Part shown: in pieces, positions 40,294-48,280 of the stretch
How positions within the stretch are numbered: the first letter of the stretch is position 1
How the letters are laid out: each line of letters begins with the position of its first letter
Assembly: GCF_950097975.1 (NCBI RefSeq)
Contig: NZ_CATNHF010000012.1
Span: forward strand, 248,001-312,000
Source: Microbacterium sp. T2.11-28
GTDB taxonomy: Bacteria > Actinomycetota > Actinomycetes > Actinomycetales > Microbacteriaceae
Direction of reading: 5' to 3'
Length of the DNA: 64,000 nucleotides
The notes under the pieces: generated by a model
Databases searched by the model: none
What the model saw: the letters and a program-made list of their open reading frames with translations, nothing else
What the model was told of the DNA's origin: nothing
Program-made: the position numbers and the translations under genes

Positions 40294-42531
40294 ATGACTG
40301 CACCTTCCCCGACCCTGCCCCCGGTGGCCGTCTCCGACGACGACCACGCCTCACACGCCCGCTGGACCCCCCTGAAGATCGCGATCTGGGTCGCGATCGC
40401 CCTCCTGGGCGGTGTCGCCTGGGTCATGCTCGCGCTCGTGCGCGGCGAGACCGTGAACGCGATCTGGTTCGTGTTCGCCGCCGTCTGCACCTATCTGATC
40501 GGCTACCGCTTCTACTCGAAGGTCATCGAGCGCTACATCACGCGTCCCGACGACCGCCGCGCCACGCCCGCCGAGGTGCGCTCGGACGGCAAGGACTACG
40601 TCCCCACCGACCGCCGCGTGCTCTACGGGCACCACTTCGCCGCCATCGCCGGCGCCGGCCCGCTCGTCGGACCCGTGCTCGCCGCGCAGATGGGATACCT
40701 GCCCGGCACGATCTGGATCATCGTCGGCGTCGTGCTCGCCGGCGCCGTGCAGGACTACACCGTGCTGTTCTTCTCCATGCGCCGCGGCGGCCGCACGATC
40801 GGCCAGATGGCGCGGCAGGAGCTCGGCAGGATCGGCGGCACCGCCGCGATCATCGCGTCGCTGCTCATCATGCTGATCATCGTCGCGATCCTGGCCCTGG
40901 TCGTCGTCAACGCCCTCGGCGAGAGCCCGTGGGGCGTCTTCTCGGTCGCCATGACCATCCCCATCGCGCTGTTCATGGGCGTGTACCTGCGCTACCTGCG
41001 CCCCGGCAAGGTCACCGAGGTCTCGCTCATCGGCTTCGTCCTCCTGATGTTCGCCATCGTCGGCGGCGGATGGGTCGCCGGCACCGAGTGGGGACAGGCG
41101 ATCTTCCACCTCGACCGCACCACGATCGCCGTCGGCATCATCATCTACGGCTTCGTCGCCGCGGTGCTCCCCGTCTGGCTGCTGCTGGCCCCCCGCGACT
41201 ACCTGTCCACGTTCATGAAGATCGGCGTGATCGTCATGCTGGCCGGCGCGATCGTGCTGGTCCGTCCCGAGATCTCCGTCCCGGCGGTCACGATCTTCGG
41301 CGAGAACGGGCTCGGCCCCGTCTTCGCCGGTCCGCTCTTCCCGTTCCTGTTCGTCACCATCGCCTGCGGTGCGCTGTCGGGCTTCCACGCGCTGATCGCC
41401 TCGGGCACGACGCCCAAGCTCGTCGAGAAGGAGCGCCAGACGCGCTTCATCGGCTACGGCGGCATGCTCATGGAGTCCTTCGTCGCGATCATGGCGCTCG
41501 TTGCCGCGATCTCGATCGACCAGGGCATCTACTTCGCCATGAACGCACCGGCCGCCCTCACCGGCGGCACGGTGGAGGGCGCGGTCGCGTTCGTGAACTC
41601 GCTCGGGCTCACCGGGTCGCCGCTCACCGCCGACATGCTCACCGGCACCGCCGCCGCCGTGGGCGAGGAGTCGATCGTCTCCCGCACCGGCGGCGCGCCG
41701 ACGCTGGCCCTCGGCCTCGCGCACATCATGCAGCAGGCCCTCGGCGGGCAGGCGCTCATGGCGTTCTGGTACCACTTCGCCATCATGTTCGAGGCGCTGT
41801 TCATCCTCACCGCCGTCGACGCCGGCACCCGTGTCGCCCGCTTCATGCTGCAGGACTCCATCGGCGCCTGGTTCCCCAGGTTCCGCGACGTCTCGTGGCG
41901 TCCCGGCGTGTGGATCTGCACCGCGATCATGGTCGCCGGCTGGGGGACGATCCTCATCCTCGGCGTCACCGACCCGCTGGGTGGCATCAACACGTTCTTC
42001 CCGCTGTTCGGCATCGCCAACCAGCTGCTGGCGGCCATCGCGCTCGCCGTGGTCATGGCGATCGTCGCCAAGCGCGGCCGGAGCTACGTGAAGTGGCTGT
42101 GGATCGTCGCCCTGCCGCTGGCCTTCACGGCGGTCGTCACCGTCACGGCGTCGCTCTACAAGATCTTCTCGCCGGTCCCGGCGATCGGGTACTGGGCGAA
42201 CCACTTCAAGTACCGTGCGGCCCTCGACTCCGGCGACGACAGCCTCGGCACCCCCGAGGTGATCGGCGCGGTCATCCGCAACACCGCGGTGCAGGGCACG
42301 CTCTCGATCATCTTCGTGACGCTCGCCGTCGTGGTGATCGTGACGGCCGTCATCGTGACGGTGCGGGCCATCCGCGCCGGCGGCGGTGAGGAGACCGAGG
42401 ACGAGGCGGTGCCCTCGCGGCGCTTCGCACCGGCCGGGTTCCTCCCGACGGCCGCCGAGCGCGCCCTCGAGAAGGAGTGGGAGCCGATCCTCGCCGACGA
42501 GCGCCGCGAGACCGCTCGCCGAGGGCACTGA
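40294..42531 (+). CDS. cstA: Carbon starvation protein CstA family transporter
   Basis: A 745-residue membrane protein with about sixteen helices, of the CstA/BtsT family that takes up peptides or pyruvate under carbon limitation. The family blocks are present: VPTDRRVLYGHHFAAIAGAG, GPVLAAQMGYLPGTIWIIVG, SGFHALIASGTTPKLVEKER and TFFPLFGIANQLLAAIALAV. The ATG at 40294 with the Shine-Dalgarno ACGAGGAG is preferred over an in-frame ATG at 40270. The small YbdD-like partner starts two bases after its stop, the usual cstA-ybdD pairing. Next come a LytS/LytTR pair: in E. coli the related BtsT is controlled by such a system, though here those genes are linked to a different transporter. Confidence 0.95.
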   Translation: MTAPSPTLPPVAVSDDDHASHARWTPLKIAIWVAIALLGGVAWVMLALVRGETVNAIWFVFAAVCTYLIGYRFYSKVIERYITRPDDRRATPAEVRSDGKDYVPTDRRVLYGHHFAAIAGAGPLVGPVLAAQMGYLPGTIWIIVGVVLAGAVQDYTVLFFSMRRGGRTIGQMARQELGRIGGTAAIIASLLIMLIIVAILALVVVNALGESPWGVFSVAMTIPIALFMGVYLRYLRPGKVTEVSLIGFVLLMFAIVGGGWVAGTEWGQAIFHLDRTTIAVGIIIYGFVAAVLPVWLLLAPRDYLSTFMKIGVIVMLAGAIVLVRPEISVPAVTIFGENGLGPVFAGPLFPFLFVTIACGALSGFHALIASGTTPKLVEKERQTRFIGYGGMLMESFVAIMALVAAISIDQGIYFAMNAPAALTGGTVEGAVAFVNSLGLTGSPLTADMLTGTAAAVGEESIVSRTGGAPTLALGLAHIMQQALGGQALMAFWYHFAIMFEALFILTAVDAGTRVARFMLQDSIGAWFPRFRDVSWRPGVWICTAIMVAGWGTILILGVTDPLGGINTFFPLFGIANQLLAAIALAVVMAIVAKRGRSYVKWLWIVALPLAFTAVVTVTASLYKIFSPVPAIGYWANHFKYRAALDSGDDSLGTPEVIGAVIRNTAVQGTLSIIFVTLAVVVIVTAVIVTVRAIRAGGGEETEDEAVPSRRFAPAGFLPTAAERALEKEWEPILADERRETARRGH

Positions 42532-42533
42532 CG

Positions 42534-42839
42534 ATGCGCGCTGTGCACAACTCCGGAAGAGTCGACGTCGCAGAGGCGGAGACGACGGATTCCGGCCGTC
42601 CGGGGCCCGATCTTCCGGAGTTGTGCCGGCGCGCCGTCGGTGCCGTCGCCCACGCCGCGGCCCGCGCGGCCCGCGGCGTGCGCTGGTACATGTCCGGGCT
42701 CATGGGCGACGGGGCGTACGACGTGTACCTCGCTCACCAGCGGCGCACGCATCCGGAGGCCGAGCCCCTCACCGAACGCCAGTTCTGGCGACAGAAGATG
42801 GACGATCAGGACCGCAACCCCGGGGCCAGGTGCTGCTGA
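42534..42839 (+). CDS. YbdD/YjiX family protein (cstA partner) with repeat-derived N-terminus
   Basis: A small protein of the YbdD/YjiX (DUF466) family that accompanies CstA transporters and is required for pyruvate uptake with some of them. The family core is WYMSGLMGDGAYDVYLAHQ, THPEAEPLTERQFWRQKMDD and the invariant GARCC end. The family is usually about 65-75 residues, but here the first usable ATG (42534, two bases after cstA) gives 101 residues, and the first ~30 are encoded by a family B inverted repeat (42545-42626). Either the repeat was inserted in frame and tolerated as an N-terminal extension, or translation starts at a later non-ATG codon. Confidence 0.85.
   Translation: MRAVHNSGRVDVAEAETTDSGRPGPDLPELCRRAVGAVAHAAARAARGVRWYMSGLMGDGAYDVYLAHQRRTHPEAEPLTERQFWRQKMDDQDRNPGARCC
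42545..42626. repeat. Family B dispersed inverted repeat, copy 2
   Basis: Perfect 16-bp arms, GCACAACTCCGGAAGA (42545-42560) and TCTTCCGGAGTTGTGC (42611-42626), enclose 50 unconserved bases. The arms share CAACTCCGGAAG with copy 1 at 1940. This copy lies inside the annotated start of the ybdD-like gene. Confidence 0.9.
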
Positions 42840-42860
42840 CGTCCCCCGGTCGCCTACCCC

Positions 42861-42951
42861 GGTCGTCGAGCGAGCGCAGCGAGACGAGACGCCCGCCCCG
42901 TGCAGCCACCGCCGGTTCGTCTCGGGCGCTGCGCGCCCTCGCTCGACGACC
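42861..42951. repeat. Family E inverted repeat (GGTCGTCGAGCGAGCGCAGC type)
   Basis: GGTCGTCGAGCGAGCGCAGC followed by GAGACGAGA (42861-42889) is mirrored imperfectly by TCGTCTCGGGCGCTGCGC and CTCGCTCGACGACC (42917-42951). From recall, close variants of this sequence are frequent between genes in Microbacterium-like genomes. It lies between the ybdD-like gene and the kinase gene, 28 bases before the latter's -10. Confidence 0.82.
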
Positions 42952-42990
42952 GTCCCCCGCCGACGGGTCCCCCCTCCGTAGGCTGAGCGC

Positions 42991-44181
42991 ATGACCGATG
43001 CCGCCGTCCTCGCCGCTGTGCTCGGCGTGGTCGGCGGCGTCGCGCTGACCGTCCTCCTGCTGCTCGCGCGCCGACTGGCCAAGGGCACCGCCGACCTCGG
43101 CAGCGACGCCGACCAGGCGGCGTTCCGGGCGCTCCACCAGGCCAGCCTGGCCGCACCTCACCTGCGCGGCGGTCTCGACGGGCCCGACGTCGCTCCTGCC
43201 GCCCGGCACCTCCGGGCGCTCCTGGGCAGCACGGCGGTCGCCCTCGTGGGGGCGGAGGGCGTCGTCGCGATCGACGGACAGGCGGACGCCGCGGAGCTGA
43301 CGGGGGCCGCCGCACGCGTCGCCGAGCGGGTGCGCGCCACGGGCCGCCGCCAGGTCGTCCCCCGGGGCGAGGGAGCGCACGCGCTCGAGGCGGTCGGCGC
43401 GCCGATCGTCGTCGACGGGATGGTCGCCGGCGTGGTCGTCGCCTTCGCCTCCCCGGTGCGCGCCGCGCTTGTCCGGGCCGCCGGAGAGGTGGCGCAGTGG
43501 TGCGCCGCGCAGCTGGAGGCGGGCGAGCTCGACGCCTCCCGCACGGCGCTCGCCGAGGCCGAGCTCCGCTCGCTGCGCGCCCAGATCTCGCCCCACTTCA
43601 TCTACAACGCGCTCACCGCGATCGCCTCGTTCATCCACACCGATCCGCCGCGCGCCCGCGAGCTGGTGCTCGAGTTCGCCGACTTCACCCGGTACTCCTT
43701 CCGGCGCCAGGGCGAGTTCACCACCCTCGCCGAGGAGCTGCGCAGCATCCACTCCTACCTCGAGCTGGAGCGCGCCCGCTTCGGCGACCGCCTGCAGGTG
43801 ACGCTGCGGATCGCGCCCGAGACGCTGGCCACCGTCATCCCCTTCCTGTCGGTGCAGCCGATCGTCGAGAACGCGGTGCGCCACGGCCTCGAGCCCGGCG
43901 AGGGCGGGGGGACCATCCGCATCGAGGCGCGCGACGACGCGACGCACACCGAGATCACCGTCGACGACGACGGCGTGGGGATGGATCCCGAGGCGTTGCG
44001 CGACCTGCTGTCGACGGCGGCCGACGGCGCCCACGTCGGCATCCGCAACGTCGACACGCGGCTGCGGCAGCTGTACGGACCCGACGGAGGCCTGGTCGTG
44101 GAGACCGGCACCGGCGCCGGTACCCTGGTGAGGATGCGGGTCCCGAAGTCGCAGCCCCACCACGAGCTCGACGGCGGCTGA
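42991..44181 (+). CDS. LytS-type sensor histidine kinase
   Basis: A 396-residue kinase of the LytS/YehU (His_kinase) class. One N-terminal helix (about residues 5-27) precedes a GAF-like region, then the phosphoacceptor block LRAQISPHFIYNALTAIASF with His202, and the ATPase part VQPIVENAVRHGLEP, DDDGVGMDPEAL and GIRNVDTRLRQLYGP. It phosphorylates the LytTR regulator encoded 53 bases downstream. Only one membrane helix is seen, so the ligand is probably sensed in the cytoplasm or through the neighbouring transporter. TAGGCT (42979-42984) six bases before the ATG gives a leaderless start for the four-gene set. Confidence 0.93.
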   Translation: MTDAAVLAAVLGVVGGVALTVLLLLARRLAKGTADLGSDADQAAFRALHQASLAAPHLRGGLDGPDVAPAARHLRALLGSTAVALVGAEGVVAIDGQADAAELTGAAARVAERVRATGRRQVVPRGEGAHALEAVGAPIVVDGMVAGVVVAFASPVRAALVRAAGEVAQWCAAQLEAGELDASRTALAEAELRSLRAQISPHFIYNALTAIASFIHTDPPRARELVLEFADFTRYSFRRQGEFTTLAEELRSIHSYLELERARFGDRLQVTLRIAPETLATVIPFLSVQPIVENAVRHGLEPGEGGGTIRIEARDDATHTEITVDDDGVGMDPEALRDLLSTAADGAHVGIRNVDTRLRQLYGPDGGLVVETGTGAGTLVRMRVPKSQPHHELDGG

Positions 44182-44234
44182 CCCCACCGGCCGATTCACC
44201 CCGAAACGACCCCGGACGGCGGAAAGGTGATCCC

Positions 44235-44984
44235 GTGATCGACGTGCTCGTCGCCGACGACGAGCGTCCCGCGCTCGACGAGCTCGTGCACCTCCTGCGC
44301 GCCGACGGCCGGATCGGCGAGATCCTGACCGCCGGCTCGGGAGCCGACGCGCTGCGGCAGCTGTCGGAGCGGGCGGTCGCCGTCGCCTTCATCGACATCC
44401 ACATGCCCGGACTCACCGGCCTCGAACTCGCCCCCGCGCTGGCGGCCCTGGCCGACCCGCCCGCGATCGTGTTCGTCACCGCCGACGACGCCCGCGCCGT
44501 CGACGCGTTCGACCTGCGCGCCGCCGACTACCTCCTGAAGCCGGTCCGCGGGGAGCGGCTGCGCCGGGCCGTCGACCGCGTGGTCGAGCTCGCGGCCGCG
44601 GCGCCCGCCGAGACGGAGGCCGACGAGGTGCTGCCCGTGACCGTCGGCCAGTCCGTGCGCTTCGTGCGCCGCAGCGACGTGCGGTGGGTGCAGGCGCAGG
44701 GGGACTACTCGCGCCTGCACGGCGACGGGCGCGACGACGGAGCCGGACACCTCGTGCGCATCCCGATCTCGGAGCTGGAGCAGCGCTGGGCGTCCGCCGG
44801 GTTCGTGCGGGTGCACCGGTCCTACCTCGTGCTGGCAGCGGCGGTCACCGAGGCGCGGCTGAGCGGCGCCGAGCCGTCGGTCTCGGTGGGTCCGGTGGCG
44901 CTGCCGGTGAGCCGGCGGCTCCTCCCCGCCGTGCGCGACGCCCTCGTCGGAGACGCGCGCGCCCGCGACGGCGGTCCGCGGTGA
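44235..44984 (+). CDS. LytTR-type response regulator
   Basis: A 249-residue response regulator. The receiver domain has the acidic pair VADDERPAL, phosphoacceptor Asp54 in FIDIHMPGL, and the Lys of YLLKPVRGERL. The C-terminal LytTR DNA-binding domain shows VGQSVRFVRRSDVRWVQAQG, DYSRLHGDGR and FVRVHRSYLV. Start GTG 44235 has the Shine-Dalgarno GGAAAGGTG. Its stop overlaps the next start (GTGA). LytS/LytTR pairs usually control transporter genes; the most likely target is the coupled symporter operon itself or cstA just upstream. Confidence 0.94.
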   Translation: MIDVLVADDERPALDELVHLLRADGRIGEILTAGSGADALRQLSERAVAVAFIDIHMPGLTGLELAPALAALADPPAIVFVTADDARAVDAFDLRAADYLLKPVRGERLRRAVDRVVELAAAAPAETEADEVLPVTVGQSVRFVRRSDVRWVQAQGDYSRLHGDGRDDGAGHLVRIPISELEQRWASAGFVRVHRSYLVLAAAVTEARLSGAEPSVSVGPVALPVSRRLLPAVRDALVGDARARDGGPR

Positions 44985-45367
44985 GCGACGGCGCGCCGCG
45001 GCGGGTGCGGGTCACCGCCGACGCGCGGCGGCTGCCGGCGTCCCGCTCCCAGCCGGTCCGCTCGGCCGTCGCGGCGTCGGCCGACGGGACGGACGACGCC
45101 GATGCCGTGTACAGCCGCGCCTTGCGCCGCACGCAGCTGCGCCTCGCGCTCGGGACCGTCGCCGGCTTCGTCGTGGTCGCCGTCGCGCTGACGATCGCGA
45201 TCGCCGGCATCCCCGAGCTCGATCGCCACGACCTGGGCGGCGTGCCGCTGTCGTGGCTGCTGCACGCGTTCGCCTTCTATCCCGTGATCTTCGTCTTCGC
45301 CGTGCTCTACGCCCGCGGCGCTGCGCGCAACGAGCAGCGCTACCGGATGCTGCGGGACCGCGGATGA
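44981..45367 (+). CDS. Small membrane partner of the solute symporter (DUF485-like)
   Basis: A 128-residue protein with a polar head of about 50 residues and two helices (GTVAGFVVVAVALTIAIAGI and LLHAFAFYPVIFVFAVLYAR). Position and topology match the small subunit (DUF485/DUF4212-like) that accompanies acetate/pyruvate-type sodium-solute symporters; sequence identity to DUF485 is not obvious by eye. The GTG at 44981 overlaps the regulator stop, and its stop overlaps the symporter ATG, so all are translationally coupled. Confidence 0.75.
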   Translation: MSDGAPRRVRVTADARRLPASRSQPVRSAVAASADGTDDADAVYSRALRRTQLRLALGTVAGFVVVAVALTIAIAGIPELDRHDLGGVPLSWLLHAFAFYPVIFVFAVLYARGAARNEQRYRMLRDRG

Positions 45368-46821
45368 ACGCCGTCCTCGACCTCGTCGCGGTCGCGCTCG
45401 TGGTGCTCGCCACCGTCCTCATCGGCGCCTACGGGCTGCGCGCATCCCGCACGACGAGCGACTTCTTCGTCGCCTCGCGGACGGTGCGCCCGGTGTGGAA
45501 CGCGTCGGCCATCAGCGGCGAGTACCTGTCGGCCGGGACGTTCCTCGGCCTGTCCGGACTCGTCCTCCTCGGCGGCGCGCGCGGCTTCTGGTTCCCCATC
45601 GGCTACGCCGCCGGGTACCTGCTCGTGCTGGTGTTCGTGGCCGCACCGCTGCGACGCAGCGGCGCGTACACGATCCCGGACTTCATCGAGGCGCGGCTGC
45701 AGTCGCGCACCGCCCGGCGGGTCACGAGCGTCGTCGTGCTCGTCATCGGATGGCTCTACATCGTGCCGCAGCTGCACGGGGCGGGGATCACCCTCGTGGT
45801 CGTGGCGGGCCTGCCGAGCTGGATCGGGGCGGTGCTCGTCGCCGTGCTGGTGGGCGGCGCGGTCGCGGCCGGCGGCATGCGCGCGATCACCTTCGTGCAG
45901 GCGTTCCAGTACTGGCTGAAGCTCACCGCGCTCCTCGTGCCCGTGGTCCTCATCGCCTTCGCGACCGCCGGCGGTCCGCACGAGATCGATCCGTCGGTGG
46001 TGTTCCCGCCCGCCGCGGGCCCGCGCGGCATCGACGCCTACGAGACGGCGTCGCTCCTGCTCGCGCTCCTGCTCGGGACCATGGGCCTGCCGCACGTGCT
46101 CGCCCGGTTCTACACCAGCCCCGACGGCGTCTCGGCGCGGCGCACGACGGTGCTCGTGGTCGCGATGGTCAGCGTCTTCTACGCCGTCTCGAGCGCGCTG
46201 GGGCTGCTGGCGCGGGTGCTCGCCCCCGACCTCGCGCAGCCGGGCGTCGCCGACACCGTCGCGCTGGTGCTCCCCTCCCGGGTGTTCCCCGGGCTCGTCG
46301 GAGAGCTCCTGACAGCCCTCGTGGTGGCCGGCGCCTTCGCCGCGTTCCTCGCGACCTCGGCAGGGCTCGTCGTGTCACTGGCCGGGGTGATCAGCCAGGA
46401 CGTCTTCTCCGGGTCCGTCCGCTCGTTCCGGCTGTCGGCGGCGCTGTGCGCCCTCGTGCCGCTGGCCGTCGCCCTGCTCACCGCACCGGGAGGGCTGGTG
46501 ACGAGCGTCGGCGTCGTCTTCGTGTTCGCGGCGTCGAGCCTGTCGCCGATGCTGCTGCTGGGCGTGTGGTGGCGGGGGCTGACCGCGCGCGGCGCGGTCG
46601 CGGGCGTCGTCACCGGAGCGGTCTCGTGCGCCCTCGCCCTGCTCGTCCACACCGCCGTGGGCGGAGTGGGCGCGGCGGCGCCGTTCCTGGCGCAGCCCGC
46701 CGCCTGGACGATCCCGCTGGCCACCGCGGTCACCGTCGTGGTCTCGCTCGTGGACCGCCACGGCCCGCCGACCCGCGCCGATCGCTTCCTGGCCCGGCTC
46801 CACAGCCCCGAGCGCGTCTGA
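45364..46821 (+). CDS. Sodium/solute symporter (SSS family, acetate/pyruvate-like)
   Basis: A 485-residue inner-membrane carrier with about thirteen helices. SSS features are visible: DFFVASRTVRPVWNASAISG (helix 1 substrate/sodium region), EYLSAGTFLGLSGLVLLGG, RSGAYTIPDFIEARLQSRTA and LGTMGLPHVLARFYTSPDG. These resemble ActP/MctC monocarboxylate symporters, but the substrate is not certain. It is the last gene of the kinase-regulator-small protein-symporter operon and starts with an ATGA overlap. A family C repeat follows. Confidence 0.92.
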   Translation: MNAVLDLVAVALVVLATVLIGAYGLRASRTTSDFFVASRTVRPVWNASAISGEYLSAGTFLGLSGLVLLGGARGFWFPIGYAAGYLLVLVFVAAPLRRSGAYTIPDFIEARLQSRTARRVTSVVVLVIGWLYIVPQLHGAGITLVVVAGLPSWIGAVLVAVLVGGAVAAGGMRAITFVQAFQYWLKLTALLVPVVLIAFATAGGPHEIDPSVVFPPAAGPRGIDAYETASLLLALLLGTMGLPHVLARFYTSPDGVSARRTTVLVVAMVSVFYAVSSALGLLARVLAPDLAQPGVADTVALVLPSRVFPGLVGELLTALVVAGAFAAFLATSAGLVVSLAGVISQDVFSGSVRSFRLSAALCALVPLAVALLTAPGGLVTSVGVVFVFAASSLSPMLLLGVWWRGLTARGAVAGVVTGAVSCALALLVHTAVGGVGAAAPFLAQPAAWTIPLATAVTVVVSLVDRHGPPTRADRFLARLHSPERV

Positions 46822-46845
46822 CGGCGGCGGTCGGGCGCGGGGCGC

Positions 46846-46921
46846 GTGCGAAAAGCAGGGGGAATCGGGTCGATCGGCGGCCAGCCCCGCCCGGGATGTC
46901 GATCCGCCCTGCTTTTCGCAC
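46846..46921. repeat. Family C dispersed inverted repeat, copy 3
   Basis: Perfect 15-bp arms, GTGCGAAAAGCAGGG (46846-46860) and CCCTGCTTTTCGCAC (46907-46921), enclose 46 unconserved bases. Compared with copies 1 and 2 the arms share GCGAAA-GCAGG but have drifted together, so that base pairing is kept. It lies between the symporter and the GH3 gene. Confidence 0.88.
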
Positions 46922-46970
46922 GGGTCCGACCGGAGACGTCTGAGAGGATCGTGGGGAGGGAGATGATCCG

Positions 46971-48170
46971 ATGAGACGTGCGGTCGGCGCCGTCGCCCTC
47001 GTGCTCGGCCTGCTGCTGAGCGCGTGCGCGGCAGTCCCGTCGGCGACCCCGGACGCGGTCGCCCCGGTGCGCCCCTCGGCCTCGGCCTCCGCCGCGCCGC
47101 AGCCCCTGTTCACCCGGACGCCCACACCGTCGCCGACCCCGGCGGATCCGCTGGAGGACCTCAGCCTCGAGCAGCGCGTCGGCCAGCTCTTCATGGTCGG
47201 GACGCCCGTCGAGCGCGCCTCGAAGACCACGCTCCGCGCCGTGCGGGACCGCCACGTCGGCAATGTGTTCCTGCACGGCAGGTCGAAGGGCGGAGCGTCC
47301 GAGGTGGCCGCGGTCGTCCGGCGCTTCACCGACCTCGTCGGACCCGACACCACCGCGGGCCTCCCGCTGTGGGTCGCCACCGACCAGGAGGGCGGCCAGG
47401 TGCAGGTGCTGCGCGGGCGGGGGTTCTCCGACATGCCGTTCGCGATCCGGCAGGCGGATGCCGACGACCGCGCGCTCGAGAAGCAGGCGCACCGCTGGGG
47501 TGCGCAGCTGCGTCGCGCCGGCGTCACGATGAACCTCGCGCCGGTGGCCGACATCGTGACGAGCCGGAAGGCGCGGTTCGACAACGCCCCGATCGGCGCG
47601 TACGGACGGCAGTACGGGTACGACGCTCGCACGGTCGACGAGAAGGCCGGCGCCTTCGCCCGGGGGATGCGCGCCGCAGGCGTCCTGCCGACGTTCAAGC
47701 ACTTCCCGGGCCTCGGCCGGGTGACCGACAACACCGACACGACCCGGCACGTGACCGACACCGTCGTGCGCGCGGGCTCGCCGGACGTGCGCGTGTACCG
47801 CGAGCTCACCTCCGCCGGCCCGTCGGTCGTCATGGTCAGCAGCGCGGTCTACGAGCGCATCGACCCGTCGCGTCCGGCGATGTTCTCGAAGACGGTCATC
47901 GAGGACGTCCTCCGCGGCGACGTGGGCTTCGACGGGGTCGTGATGACCGACGACGTTTCCGCCGCGCAGGCGGTCGCGGGCATCCCGCCCGGTCGCCGCG
48001 CCGTCGCGGCGATCTCGGCGGGGGTGGATCTCGTGCTGGTCTCCGCCGATCCGGCCGTGCTCCCCGCGATGTACGACGCGGTCCTGAAGCGGGCGAAGAC
48101 GGATCCGGCGTTCGCCGCCCGCGTGGACGAGTCCGCGCGCCGCATCGCGCAGGCCAAGTCCGGGGACTGA
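46971..48170 (+). CDS. Glycoside hydrolase family 3 lipoprotein (beta-N-acetylglucosaminidase-like)
   Basis: A 399-residue exported enzyme anchored through Cys19 (lipobox LLSAC), with a Ser/Pro/Thr linker. The GH3 barrel shows FMVGTPVERASKTTLRAVRD, LWVATDQEGGQVQVLRG, LAPVADIVTS, the NagZ loop KHFPGLGRVTDNTDTTRHV with Lys243-His244, and GVVMTDDVSAAQ with the nucleophile Asp327. It most likely releases N-acetylglucosamine from cell-wall muropeptides at the surface, for recycling. ATG 46971 fits a signal peptide start. Confidence 0.93.
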   Translation: MRRAVGAVALVLGLLLSACAAVPSATPDAVAPVRPSASASAAPQPLFTRTPTPSPTPADPLEDLSLEQRVGQLFMVGTPVERASKTTLRAVRDRHVGNVFLHGRSKGGASEVAAVVRRFTDLVGPDTTAGLPLWVATDQEGGQVQVLRGRGFSDMPFAIRQADADDRALEKQAHRWGAQLRRAGVTMNLAPVADIVTSRKARFDNAPIGAYGRQYGYDARTVDEKAGAFARGMRAAGVLPTFKHFPGLGRVTDNTDTTRHVTDTVVRAGSPDVRVYRELTSAGPSVVMVSSAVYERIDPSRPAMFSKTVIEDVLRGDVGFDGVVMTDDVSAAQAVAGIPPGRRAVAAISAGVDLVLVSADPAVLPAMYDAVLKRAKTDPAFAARVDESARRIAQAKSGD

Positions 48171-48280
48171 CCCGCGGGAGGGCCCGAACCGGCCGGATCC
48201 ACCCGCGCGGCCGCGCCTTCCGAGGAGTCGTGCAGCGGGCCCGCGTCCGCCGCCGGCCGGATGTCGGGCAGACTCGGGGG

